NCBI GenBank assembly: GCA_002049455.2
Contig: KV918795.1
Span: forward strand, 310,001 to 374,000
Length of the DNA: 64,000 nucleotides
Reading direction: 5' to 3'
From: Porphyra umbilicalis
Lineage: Eukaryota; Rhodophyta; Bangiophyceae; Bangiales; Bangiaceae
Positions 32,136-43,348 of this stretch are shown piece by piece; the first letter of the stretch is position 1; every line of letters starts with the position of its first letter. The notes beneath the pieces were generated by a model. The model saw nothing but the letters and a program-made list of their open reading frames with translations, did not search any database and was not told where the DNA came from. The translations under genes and the position numbers were made by a program.

Positions 32136-33023
32136 CTGCGCCTCCACGACAATTTTGTGCATGATACACACAGCCTTGCCAGTGAGGATGAGGTGAGCCA
32201 CGCTATGGTGGCGCGCGGGGTGGAGAGTCACCTTTTTTCGCTTGTACGTGGTGCCGTTCAGGCGCTCTACCTCCTTGCGAGCGCCGTTTTGTACGGCGTT
32301 GAGCTCAAGCTCCTCCGGGCGTGTACCTCCGTTCGTTCACTCCATAAGATAAATGACGTGGCGGCCACTCGCAGAGCACGACACGAGAAAATGAATTGTT
32401 TTGCTTGAGGACGTTGATGTCGTTGTTGCTTTCTGGCGAGTCGGCAAAGACGTGCCAAACCCAGGGGTCGTGGTCGCACACCGTCTCCAGGACAATCGAC
32501 CGCTTGCCCGACCTGCCCTTGTGCTGTCCCGCCGCGGACTTCTGGCAGCCGTTCAACTCCCAGTGGCTGCAGTGCAAGCTGCCGGTACAGCCGGGAAAGC
32601 CCCGGTCCTTGTTGAACGCCAGGATGGGCATGATGTCGTCGTCCGTCGGCGCGCGCAGGTAGCTCGAATCGTACTTGTTGACGGTGACCTTGATGAATTT
32701 CTTGAAGGTGGCGTTGGTGGTCGACTTCAACACTCGGAGGTACTCATCGGGGCGGTCCGCCGCCTCGCCGATGCCAAGAACGCGCAGCGCGGCGAAGACC
32801 TGCTCAAGCGGATGCGCATGGGGTCGCCCGGTAGCGTTCACGCGTTGGCGGAACTACGGCTCGTTTTCATGTCGTTGTAGATGTGACGGCCCGGCACATG
32901 GCCCCCACACTCGAAGAACCAGATTCCCACGAAATATGCCCCACTGCCACATATTTCCCATCGTTCCGTTGGCGACCCACATGTGCTCACCCGGTGGCTC
33001 ACCAACCATAACCGCGATCCCAA

Positions 33024-33580
33024 TACTTCCCTGGGACTAGAAAACCCCCCGGGCGGGCCCCTAGTAAAGGGCCTAATCTTTTTCCCTGGGACTAGTAACC
33101 TCCCTGGGCGGGCCCATAGTGAAGGGCCTAATCGTGTGTGAACCCGATTTGGATGATCGACTTTAATACTCCCCGCCTCTGACCCCGGGGCGCCGCGAGG
33201 GTGTCACGTAACACCCTTTACCCGCCTTTATTTAAGGCGGGATTCGAAGCTTCGGCTGTCCCCCGCTGAGACGGGCCCCCTGGGCCCTGAGGGGGAGGTT
33301 TCCCGAGGGTCCTTTGAGGGTGTCTGAGGGGGGTTTTCGGAGGGTCTGAGGGGAACGGACGGGGTAAGAGGGCGAGGCGTGAGTGTTGCCTCGAGTCCTT
33401 GGACGCAAGAAAGTAAACGTCCAGTCACATAACTCGTGTCTGTCTCTCGGGGCGCCTCCCCCCGGTCGACGCCGTGCGTGTGTGCTTATCGGGGTATTCT
33501 TCCGGGGCGGGTATTCCCCGACAGGACTACCCGGCGACACGGTCTGGCTCGCCCTCCCCCCAACTAGGTGCGGTGGGCTG
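33024..33580. other. unclassified ~560-bp insert within the Harbinger copy
   Basis: Homology to the Harbinger transposase stops at about 33580 and resumes only near 32880. The intervening DNA has a CCCTGGGACTAG... unit of 55 bp repeated at 33029 and 33084, a TTTATTTAA box near 33228-33236 and no coding content. It may be a solo LTR or another small element; no terminal repeats were clear enough to decide. Confidence 0.5.
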
Positions 33581-34239
33581 AGCGTGTTGTCAAAGTAGAC
33601 GCGCATGAAAACAGCACGTGGCATTTGAAACCGGCTCTCAAAGTCCGCCTTGTCGAAGACGGGCGGCTCACCGTGCACACCCCAGTAGTCGCGCAGAATG
33701 TTGCGAAGCCCGAGGTAGAAGTCGCGCTTCTTGTTGAACGCGCGCGCACGAACCGACCCGCGGTGCCGTCGCCGCCAGAGCTGACAAGCGCGGACCCGCC
33801 GCGCCAACTGCAGCAGCAGAAGATGGTGGCTCACAGCCATCGCGAGGCCGGAAAAAAGGTCGTCCTGGTCTACAAAACCGCCCATGTCGTCGCTGTGCGC
33901 CTCGTAGTGGACGTCCATGGTCTGGATCAGCGAAGACATCAGGACTGCATGGAAACGCACCGACCAACAATGCCACAAAAAGCACAGAAGCGAAGTGGCA
34001 CGGCACTCCATGTCAGTTACCGCGTCCCACGTCGCAACCACAGTCGCTGGCGTGCTCCGCCGGACACCACCCGGTACCCTGCACAAGCAAGTGCAACGCA
34101 TTGTCGCAAACAAATGAATGGGAACCATACCAGTCGGTTGGCAGCGAAAACAGCCAGGCCTCCATCCTTGGCAACGCTTCTTGTCGGTGGGAGCGGGGCC
34201 AAGCACGGCAGACGGCGCCTGCCCCATAATGAATGCGGG

Positions 34240-37200
34240 CGTTTGTCGGCGGCGGAGCCGGCGGGCGACGAAGCGTTGGTCGTCGGCAGCACCGACGTGC
34301 ACGGGGGCTCTGCTTGGCGGCGGCAGTTGTCTTGGTCGACGGCGGCGGCAGACACGGGGGCGTTGGGCGGCGGCGGCGGCGGCGGGGAGAGTCAACGGCG
34401 GCCCCGGATTGAGAAGCGAGGGCACCGTTTGGGGGGGGCGGGGGCGGTGCTGGCGGTGTCGGCAGCGGTAACGGTCGGCTTTGGCGGCGGTTGGTTGGGG
34501 CGAGAGCGCACTCCGGGACGTTGGCGGTGGCGACTGACGGCGTAAGCGGTAAACGGCAGGGCCGGGGACGGCGTTGGCGGTGTTACAGGAGGCGAAGACG
34601 GTGTTAGAGGTTCCGGCGGTGGTGACAGTCGGCGTTGGCGGCGGTCAGTAAGAGTGGGGACGCTGGTCGGGACGTTGGCGGGGGCGGCGGACTGCGTTGG
34701 CTGTGGTCGGCTGGGCCGGGGACGGCGCCGGCGGTGTTGGAGTGGGCGGGCAAGGTGTTGGAAGGGTCGGCGGGGGCGACAGGCGGCGTAGGCGGCGGGC
34801 GTCGGGGCCGGGGACAAGGATCGCGAAGTCGACAGCGGTTGGCCGGTGCGACCGACGCCGTCGGCGGTGTTCGGTCCGGGCGGGGGCGAGGGTTGCGGCG
34901 CTCGTTGTGACGAGCGGGGGCGGAGTCGGGGGCCACGACGGCGTGGGTGGCTGAAGACAAGGTTGCAGGTCGGTGTGGGTGGCGGCGGGTCTGGCGTCGG
35001 CGGGGCCGGCGACGGCGTGTGGGCCACACGGCGATGTTGGGGACGGGGGTCGGTGATGTGACGGCGGGCGGCGAGGGCCGCCGTCGGCCGCGGGGACTCT
35101 GACGCATGCGGGCGGTGGCGGCCGCCGCGGTCAGTGGCGGCGCGGAGGCACACGACGACGACAGGGTCGGGGGCACGGGTGGCGGCGACGGTCGCCAGGG
35201 GCGGCGGCGAATGCGGCCAGTATAAGTAGCGTCGGCGATCGGAGGAGGCGGGGTGGCGGAAGGCGACCACGGGGACAGGGGCGCGGGTGCCGGCCACGGT
35301 CGTCTGGGGCGGCGGCAAATTCGGCCGGGGCGGGAGGCAGCGGCGATCGGCGGGGGCGAAAACAGCGAGCCGCAACGACGAGGACGGAGGCGCAGGTGGC
35401 GGCGGCGGTCGCCAGGGGCGGCGGCAAATGCGGCCAGTGTGGGTGGCGGCGGCGATCGGTGGAGGCGGGGATGCGAAAGTCGACGGCGGGGACAGGGGGG
35501 CGGGCAGCGGCGACGGTCGTCGGGAGCGGCGGCGAATGCAGCCGGTGCGGGGGGCGGCGGCGATCGGCGGAAATAAGAGGGACGAGAGTCGACGACGGGG
35601 ACGGGGGGGCGGGTGGCAGCGGTGATCGGTGGCGGAAGTACGGGTTACGGCAACGGTCTGCGGGGGCGGCGGCGATCGGCGGGGGCGGAATGGGCGAGCG
35701 GCCGCGACGGAGAAGGCGGCGCGGGTGGCGTCGGCAGTCGGTGGCGGGGGCGGGGGTGGCGGCAACGTTCGGCGGGGGCGGCAGCGCAAGCGGCCGATGC
35801 TGGAGGCGGCGGCTGCAGACAGAGGCAGGGGGGGAGCACAGCGGCGACGGGGACGGGGGCGCGGGAGGCGGCGAAGGTCATTGGCGTGGGCGCGACGGGC
35901 GGCAACGGTCGGCGGAGGCGGCGGCGAATGCAACCGGTGCGTTGGGCGGGTACAGGCAAGGGCGGATTGGCCAAACGGCGACGACTGGGATGGGGGAGGA
36001 AGTAGTGTCGGCGGTCGGTGGCGTGGGCGCCGGTGGCGGGAACGGTCTGCGGAAGCGCCGAAGATCGGCGAGGGCCGGTGGGGCAAACCGCGACGACGGG
36101 GCCGGGGGCGCGAGTGGCGGCGGCGGTGATTGGTGTGTGCGCGAGTGGCTGCAACGGTCGACGGGGACGGTGGCGAATGCGGCCGGTGCGGGGGGTGGCG
36201 GTGATCTGCGTGGGCGAGCGGGGCAAGCGGTGGCGGCGAAGAAAACGGCGCCGGTTACGACGGCGGTCCGTGGCGGGGGCGCGGGTGGTGGCAACGGGCG
36301 GCGGAAGTGGCAGCGCAAGCGGCTGATGCGGGGGGCGGCGGCTGTCTACGGGGGCGGCGGAGGCGGATGGCGACGACGGGAACGGTAGCGTGAGTGTCGG
36401 AGATGTTTGGTAGCGGTGGTGCGGGTGGCGGCAACGGTCGGCGGGGGCGGCGGCGAAGGCGGCCGGTGCGGGGGGCTGCGGCGATCGGCGGGGGCCAGAG
36501 TGCCAAGCGGCGACGACGAGAACGAGGGCGCATTTGGCAGCGGCGGTCGGCGCCGTGGGCGCGGAAGGCGGCAACGGACGCCGAGAGCGCGGCAAATGCG
36601 GGCAGTGTGTGCTGCGGCAGAAGGCGGTGGAGGCGGGGCGGCGGGAGGCGACGACAGGGACGGGGGCGCGAATGGCGGCGAAAGTCGTCGGGGGCGGCGA
36701 CGAATGCGGCTGGTTCGGGGGGCGGCGGCGATCGGTGTTGGCGGGAAGAGCGAGCTGCGACGACAAGGACGGGGGCGCGGTTGGCGGCGGCGGTCCGTGG
36801 CGGCGGCGCGGGTAGCGGCAACGGTCGGCGGGGGCGGCGGCGATCGGCGGGGGTGGCGGGGGCGAACGGCGACGACGAAAACAGGGGCGCGGGTGGCGAC
36901 GACGGTCGTCGGGGCCGGGTGCGAATGCGGCCGTTGCGTGGAACGGCGGCGATTGTCGGGGACGGGAGAGGTGAGTGGCGACGACGGCACTGAGGGCGCG
37001 GGTGGCAGCGGCAGTCGGTGGCGGAGCTGCGGGTGGCGGCAACGGTCGGTGGGGGCGGCTGCGATCGGCGGGGGCGGGAGGGGCGAGCAACGACGTCGAG
37101 GACAGGGGCGCGATTGGCGGCGGCGGTCGGTGGTATTGGCGTGGGTGGCGGCAAAAGCCTGCTGGAGCGGCGGCGATCGACGAGGGCGGGTGCAGTGGAC

Positions 37201-37960
37201 GGCGACGACGGAAGCGGGGGTCGGAATGGCGGCGTCGGTCATTGGCGTTGGCGCGAGTGGCTGCATTGGTCGAGGGGGGCGGCGGCCATCGGCTGGCGCA
37301 GAAGGGGCGGACGGCGACGACGAAGACAGAAGCACGAGTGGCGGCGGCTGTCGATGGCGGGGGCACGGGTAGCGGCAACGGTCGGCGAGGGCTACGGCGA
37401 TCGACGGGAGCGGGAGAGGCGAGCGGCGGCAACAGGGACGGCGCGCGGGTGGCGGCGGCGGTCGGTGACGGGGGCGCCGAAGGTGGCAACGGTCCGCGGG
37501 GCCGGCGAGGGAGGGTGGCCCGGAAGGTGAAGACGGGGACAAAGGCGCGAATGGCGGCGGCGGTCGGTGGCCTGGGCGCGAGTGCCGGGAACGGTCGGCT
37601 GCGGCGGCGGCGCGAGAGACCGGTGCGAAGGGCGGCGGCGATCGGCGGGGGCAAAGGGGGCTGACAGCGACGACGGGGACGGTCGCGTGAGTAACGTCGG
37701 CAATCGGTAGCGGTTGCGCAAGGAGCGGCAACGGTCGGCGGGGAAGGCGGCGTAAGCGGCCAGTGCGGGGGGCCGCGGCGACCGGCGGGGGCTGAGGGGG
37801 CGCACGGCGACGACGGGGACGGTTGCGTGGGTGGCAGTGGCGGCCAGTCGCGGTGGCGCGGGTGGTGGCAACGATCGGCGGGGGCGGTGGCGACGTCGGA
37901 GCGGCGGCCCGGGTGCCGGTGGGCGCTGGTGGCGTGAAGGAAGGGGCTGTACGCGCGCGC
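34240..37960. repeat. 3.7-kb degenerate minisatellite, ~110-bp unit, ~34 copies
   Basis: GGCGACGACG...GGGGGCGCG-type landmarks recur at about 36516, 36648, 36755, 36866, 36973, 37087, 37200, 37310 and 37423 (mostly 107-114 bp). Units share GCAACGGTCGGCGGGGGCGG and GGCGGCGATCGGCGGGGGC. The plus strand is G-rich throughout. Long open frames on both strands (Gly/Arg-rich plus, Pro/Arg-rich minus) follow from composition and are not called as genes. The array begins just upstream of the 5' end of the second Harbinger copy. Confidence 0.85.
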
Positions 37961-40214
37961 GCGGGACGCGGCGGGGGGTGGTAGAGAGGGCATTAATTGT
38001 AGCCGCCCAGGCGTCTGTGCCGTGTGGGTTGTGGGTGGTTGTTGGGGTGTGGCGGTTGTCAGCGGCGCCCTGGGGTGCTGTCAAGGGTCGAGGGTTCAGA
38101 TCAGCTCACTACGTGGCCGCGGGTGTGGCCATTTGGCGACCGGGCGCAGGACCATGGCCCGGCCCCGCCTCGTGTGCCCGCACGAGCGCTCCGATCCAGT
38201 TGTTCTACCAGTGTCGGTGCGATCGCGCCACGTGTCCGACAGGCCCGCAAGCATGTTTGGCCACACGCCACCGCATGAGAGATACGTGACACAATTCAAC
38301 GATCCGGGCTCTTGGGTCGAGATGACGCATGTTTCTGTTTGAAGACACAGAATTCCTGTGCAAAAAACAGAGCAACCCCCTCTGACAGGCTCTCAGAGGC
38401 CAACCCATGCGAAGCCCTTGCATATTTGTGTTTGCGAGAACAGGAATCGCTCTTCACTGCACACATAGCGCCTGCGAGCTGGGCCATAGATGCTTCTCCG
38501 CCTCTCTCTTTTTCTGAAATGGTGAAGTGTATACGTCTTATGCATTGTCTCTTTTTTTCCAGTGGAAAGGCATCTATCCCGGCGAACAGATGAGTTTGGC
38601 GCTCTTTCTGGGAAAAAGCAGTTTTGACAGAGCCGAAGGGCGGTTCGCAGATTATCTGTTCGCCTCAAAATACGCAAAAGCAGACGTGCTTTTGACGACT
38701 GTTTTGGGCCCGCTGCGCAGGGGCGGGGCCGTCACCTCACCTCGCAGCGCGCCTGCGCGCGGTGGGCGGGGCGGCCGAAACGGAGCACGGGCGGGCGGGT
38801 GAGATCGACCACCGCGCGACGGGGCGCCCCTACCCGCGCCGCTAGATGGCGTGAGCAACCGCCAATGTGAACTAAAGTCTATCCCATTCTCTCAGACACC
38901 TGGTGTTTTGGAGCCTATCGTTGGCGTGCTTGCTCCGAAGGGTTTCAAACTTTGTAGTAACCTTCGATGACGGGTTTCGCGTGAGCACACCAAAAATCAC
39001 GCAGAGAAGCCCAGTTCATTTGCCGCTGTGGTGTGTATACCTCCGGCGGCATCGATCTGGTCACACCAAAACCGACCGTTCCGGACCATCTCAGATTTGG
39101 TCGAATCCGATTCGAACTTAATCGCAACTTGAGGGGCTACTTTATTCAGACTCAAAAAGACATAAGATCAACACGCGATGCTCGCGCGACCACATCCAAG
39201 GATCTTCGATGCCAGAAGCGCCGCGAATCATAAATTGAGGCGCTGGCGCTAAGCAAGCCGTCTTGACATGCTAAAATCTGTGACTCCCTCAAAACATTTC
39301 TCGGTCAACACCCAAATCAAAGCACGCCGACAAAGTCGCATTCAATCCACGTCCTTCTCATCCTCGTCCCCTGGCTGGGGCAGAAACGACGCGAGCGCGC
39401 GAAGCGCCTAATTGCCCAGGCTCGCCGACTTCGCATCAGAAACGCGCACTCGGCGGATCAAGAAATCTTCAAAGTAGCCCCACAGATCGGATGAATGATT
39501 TTCAATCGTTGCACAATTTTTGCACTTCTTTGCTACGACCGTCTTGGCAGGCCTCTGCAGACCTTCATGTCAGCTAAAGTACCGCGACCACTGGCCAGTA
39601 TGACTCGACAGAATATTGGGACATCGTCTGGTGGCCAATTTCCTGGTTAGTGTCTTTTCTTGTCAGGCAGGGACGGCAAAAAGCCCCCAGAGACAGTTTT
39701 GTGCCGTGTTCAGGCACGACGATGAGGTGCTTCTCAAATGCCAATGCGTCCCATTTTCTGGCACATGGATGTGGAGTGGGTCTTTACTGCGCATGAGAAG
39801 TCCGCTTGCAAAAATCTGTCGATGCAGCCGAGCTAAGACGAGACAAGAACATTCCTGGTCTCAGGGGTCTGGAAAGAATGGGATAGACTGTAGGTGGGAT
39901 GGGGGGGAATACTTCCCCGCACTCCCGGGGACGATCGGCCGGGCGCCGGTCGTCTGGGAGCGCCGGTCACCTGGAAGCGCCGGTCATCCACGCCGGCCAG
40001 CACCGCCCACGCGAGCCAGAACAGTCCGGTCGGAACAGCACCGTCTCAGCCGCACTTTCCGAGGTGCATGATACGCACCGCAGGTGGGACGCGGACAAGA
40101 GGAGGGCGAGAGGTAGCAACTATACATCTCCTTTCTCAACTGGTAGCACCCTGTCTTTGAGGTGCTGTTGCTGAGGCTCAGTCTACACGGCGCGTGCACG
40201 ACGTGCTGAGTCAC

Positions 40215-40275
40215 GTGCTAGCCAATAGGAGCGCTTCGTTCCAATCACACCCCAATCACACTAATACTTTTATAC
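40215..40275 (+). promoter_or_regulatory. promoter-like cluster: three CCAAT-type boxes then TTTATA
   Basis: CCAAT occurs at 40221 and 40239 and CCCAAT at 40249, followed by TTTATA at 40268-40273. The order and spacing resemble a eukaryotic CCAAT/TATA core promoter reading rightward. No confident coding gene begins within 500 bp; the hairpin at 40353 would lie in the transcript. Confidence 0.35.
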
Positions 40276-40352
40276 CCAATCCGGCCGACCGTGCGATCCC
40301 GCACACAAAGGACTTACGAGCGGAAACATGCTCATTCGGCGCATTCAGTTCG

Positions 40353-40406
40353 AACACGTTTACGTGCGCGAGAGTCTCTTTTATATCTCGCGCACGTGAA
40401 CGTGTT
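40353..40406. repeat. 21-bp inverted repeat (hairpin)
   Basis: Left arm 40353-40373 (AACACGTTTACGTGCGCGAG then A) pairs with 40386-40406 across a 12-base loop with a single mismatch. The stem contains the E-box-like CACGTG on one arm. Such a near-perfect stem is unlikely by chance in otherwise unstructured DNA. Confidence 0.8.
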
Positions 40407-41019
40407 GGGAAAGCAATACGCCACTTGCGTCTTTTGGCTTTCGCAGGAATGATTGACCGAGAAGGCTCCTCACGACTGCACACTCCGATCAAGAGATGGG
40501 AGACCCGTCAGTTCTCGAGAGACGCCTGCTCAGAGCAGCCACGTACATCTCCTAGTGTGGCGGTCCTCGCTCCTGCCCTGTCGAGAGACCATCCGCAGTG
40601 ATGTCACCACTCTAATGGTTCTTACACGTGACGCGAGTCGATTGAGTGTGGAACGCCTGTCTGGCACCGAATGGGTGGTGCCCTTCGCTCGCCACGGTAT
40701 GAATCGCGATTCACCAACGATACGATCTGTCAGATCTGACCACAACCTTCTGGCACAAGGGTTTCTTGCGTACCGTGAAGAAAGACGGCGCCACATCACG
40801 TGTTTTTTGGCGGACTGATGTTCATATTGGCTCCGAATCACGTTCACGTCGCTCGCAGTGTAGACTGGGCCTGACTCGTTCCAACGTCGTCCTGGCGACG
40901 CGACGGCTGCAATTTCTGCTGTTCTTCCCTGAGCGAGGACCTGACGGCGGGAACTTGTCGCGATTGCCACTGATCACCGAAGGAAACACCCACCCGCCGG
41001 CTGCGGCGCTGCGGCGCCA

Positions 41020-41760
41020 ACCCCGACGTGATGGCGGGCGACGACACATCCGGGGGTACCAATCACTCGGGCGTGCCAAACTCAGGCAACGCCGCGTCGG
41101 CGATACGCACTACCGCTGCGGGCACGCCGGCGGTCGTCCTCCTCGGGGCAACCATTAAGGACTCGGGCAAGGGCTGCTTCGACGGCGGCACCAAGCCAAC
41201 GGCCGCTCTGAGTACGAGTGCCCGGGCGTCCAGTGTCATGGACGAGGCGGCTGTGGCGGCTGTGCTCACCGCGGTACGAGCACGACCGCCAAGACTCCAC
41301 TCTTTCTGGGCCCCACTGGCCTCCGCTCGTGGTGCGCCGACATCTCCATCTGAATGTGCCTGACCTCGGTGCTACCGGGCAGGCAGGCGGCTTCCCTGCT
41401 GGCCGCCATGATGGGCGTCGATTATTGGTTCGCCCTTCGGCTCCCGCCGGACGAGACGTTTTCCGACACCGGCTTGGAGTCGCTCCTGGCTCTGCTGCGC
41501 AGCCGATTTGGCATTGTGGGGGCCACTTCAAGAAAGGTCGAGTTTAACAGCCAGCGGGCATGCACGCGTGGCGCCGCGACCATGGAGGAGTACCTCGTGG
41601 CATTTGACCGGGCGATCCCGCTCTGCGAGGAGGCGGGCTGCTCGCTCAGGCCCGTTCGCAGAAGCTGAGCAGCTGCGTCCATGCATGCACCAATCTGCGA
41701 ACGAACTAAGCGCAGCGTTGCAGGTGCGGAAAGTAACTTTTCAATTTGGAACACCAAGTT
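41020..41760 (+). mobile_element. gag-like retrotransposon fossil fragment
   Basis: A plus-strand stretch reads like the gag capsid region of LTR elements: QAASLLAAMMGVDYWFAL, LLALLRSRFGIVGATS, then EEYLVAFDRAIPLCEEAG (family 'sv.eYi..F..l...'). It is broken, isolated and without LTRs, protease or reverse transcriptase nearby, so only a remnant is present. Family (Copia or Gypsy) cannot be told from gag alone. Confidence 0.5.
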
Positions 41761-41872
41761 TGTTATGGTGTGCCCTCGTCGCCGACAGCACATGGGCACT
41801 GGCTGAGAGACGTGGCAACATACCCTGGTCCCTGCCACATCCTTCAGGTCGTCCACCAATTTGCGCGGCACC

Positions 41873-43120
41873 ATGTTGCCACCCGCGTGGCAAACAGTGA
41901 CGGCGGCGTTTGCTACCAACGCCGCGGCCGCGATGCATTACAAACGGGGTCTTTTTTCCCGTCCGGTCCCCTCCTCTCCCCTGCCATCAAGATTCCACTC
42001 CGTCACCACCGACCCGGCACCACCGCACTTTTGCACCATCCCCCTGACCGTGGACAACATCCAGACTCGCTATCGTGAGCACTTTTGTCGAGCCATGCGG
42101 ATGCCTGTTAATGCACTCGTGGACCTGGTGGACAGCTTGCGCTCGAGGCTGCCTCGCTGTGAACTGTCTCCCTCGTGCCGCATGGCTATTGCCTTGCGGT
42201 ACCTGGGAGGAGGAAGCTATTTGGACGTTTGCGCCGCCTTTGGGGTTCATCCTTCGGCCATGTTCCGGGCGTTCTGGGAGGTTGTTGACGCTGTGACCAC
42301 TACCCCCTCGCTTGCGTTTGATTTTCGGCTGGGCAATCGCCAGAGGCGGCTGGACTACGCCGGGGGATTTCAATCCCGGCGGAACTCACCGTTTGGTAAT
42401 GTTGTTGGCGCTCTGGATGGTGTGGCGATAGAGCAAGAGCAGCCGCTTGCCTCGGATGTTCAGTGCTTTGCGGACTACTATAGTCGCGAAGGCTTTTATG
42501 CTCTGACTACACAAGCAATTTGTGATTCCGACTTTCGTTTCCGCTGGATGAGCTGTTTGAGCCCAGGCTTCAGCCATGACTCCTCGGCCTTTGCTTGCAC
42601 TGAGCTCGGTCGCGCGCTTTTGGATCCGACCAACGTCCTGACACGTGCCATGACGGAGGATGGGCACCGCATCGTGGCAGACGAGGCTTATGCTGCGAGT
42701 AAGGTGTTGGCAGTCCCGTGGCCGGGGTGTGGTTGCAGTGACCGTTGGACAGATAGCTACAACATTCACCTATTTTCCTGTCGTATTCACATTGAGCAGG
42801 CTTTCGGGATGTTGTCTTGGCGCTGGGGTGTGTTTTGGCGGCCCCGCTGTGTTCCTTTTCCCCAGCGGCCGAGCCTGGTTCGCGCCTGTTTTCGTCTGCA
42901 AAAGTTTTGCCGCGGACACGAGAATGCGAGGGATTGCTTTACTTCACCGTACGGTACCGATCGCGTTGGAGGGGTTGTGTCTCTGGCACCGAACGACTCC
43001 GTGAGTGCTGATCAGCGCGGGCGGCGTCGTGATCGGGAGCGCTTCCATATTCGGGTGAGCATGACGGCTCGAGTGGAGAGTCTGGGGGTGCTGCGGCCGG
43101 GTGTGGCTCCAAGGTTCTGA
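41873..43120 (+). CDS. PIF/Harbinger-type transposase (DDE_Tnp_4), intact frame
   Basis: The first ATG in frame (41873) gives 415 residues ending at TGA. The N-terminal HTH-like part (REHFCRAMRMPVNALVDLV, MAIALRYLGGGSYLDVCAAFGVHPSAMFRAFW) has the usual Harbinger/HARBI1 layout. The DDE nuclease follows: VVGALDGVAIE (Asp182), RIVADEAYA (Asp270) and RIHIEQAFGML (Glu308), with SPGFSHDSSAF between. No internal stop or frameshift was seen, so this is the best candidate here for an active or recently active transposase. The true start may be a later Met. It is distinct in sequence from the copies at 20923 and 33918. The convergent gene at 43349-43936 is probably its accessory partner. Confidence 0.88.
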   Translation: MLPPAWQTVTAAFATNAAAAMHYKRGLFSRPVPSSPLPSRFHSVTTDPAPPHFCTIPLTVDNIQTRYREHFCRAMRMPVNALVDLVDSLRSRLPRCELSPSCRMAIALRYLGGGSYLDVCAAFGVHPSAMFRAFWEVVDAVTTTPSLAFDFRLGNRQRRLDYAGGFQSRRNSPFGNVVGALDGVAIEQEQPLASDVQCFADYYSREGFYALTTQAICDSDFRFRWMSCLSPGFSHDSSAFACTELGRALLDPTNVLTRAMTEDGHRIVADEAYAASKVLAVPWPGCGCSDRWTDSYNIHLFSCRIHIEQAFGMLSWRWGVFWRPRCVPFPQRPSLVRACFRLQKFCRGHENARDCFTSPYGTDRVGGVVSLAPNDSVSADQRGRRRDRERFHIRVSMTARVESLGVLRPGVAPRF

Positions 43121-43348
43121 GTGTGGCAGCGTCATAGAGCGTTGCGCTGTGCTCCATTCCCGCCTCCTTTATTATCTGAGCACCATGAGCGTTCAGCACA
43201 CGTCACCCCTCCCGCCCCTATTTCCCCAGACTTGTCATCGTGAAGCCTGTCAATCATGCATCGAGAGTATTGCAAGTCGTAAAGCCACCATTTTTGCCCG
43301 CACAACGACAGCAATATCAAGCCAGAAGATGAAACAAAAACATGCCAC

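Larger units (their letters stand above)
27160..33918 (-). pseudogene. PIF/Harbinger transposase, split by a Copia element and another insert
   Basis: Minus strand. The ATG at 33918 (MDVHYEAHSDDMGG) leads to RNILRDYWGVHGEPPVFDKADFESRFQMPRAVFMRVY, then a non-homologous insert (about 33024-33580). Coding resumes near 32870 (FRQRVNATGRPHAHPLEQ, ADRPDEYLRVL) and runs through the first catalytic block GFPGCTGSLHCSHWELNGC, AGQHKGRSGKRSIVLETV and SNNDINVL. After a stop and frame change near 32306 the C-terminal block ARKEVERLNG...VCIIHKIVVEAQ (family 'ARKdVERaFG...aCiiLHNmIvEde') continues up to the Copia right LTR at 32135. Across the Copia only a few residues remain before the end near 27160. An in-frame TAG lies just before FRQRV. 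Confidence 0.75.
37990..41015. other. mostly non-coding region
   Basis: Balanced composition, no confident gene. Small features inside: a 17-bp triple repeat GCGCCGGTC(G/A)(T/C)CTGG at 39943, 39960 and 39977; a promoter-like cluster at 40215-40275; and a hairpin at 40353-40406. Confidence 0.5.

Noticed and set aside
34392-37993. Long Pro/Arg-rich minus-strand and Gly/Arg-rich plus-strand frames
   Set aside because: They lie in a degenerate 110-bp GC-rich minisatellite whose units are not a constant multiple of three, with frames open on both strands.
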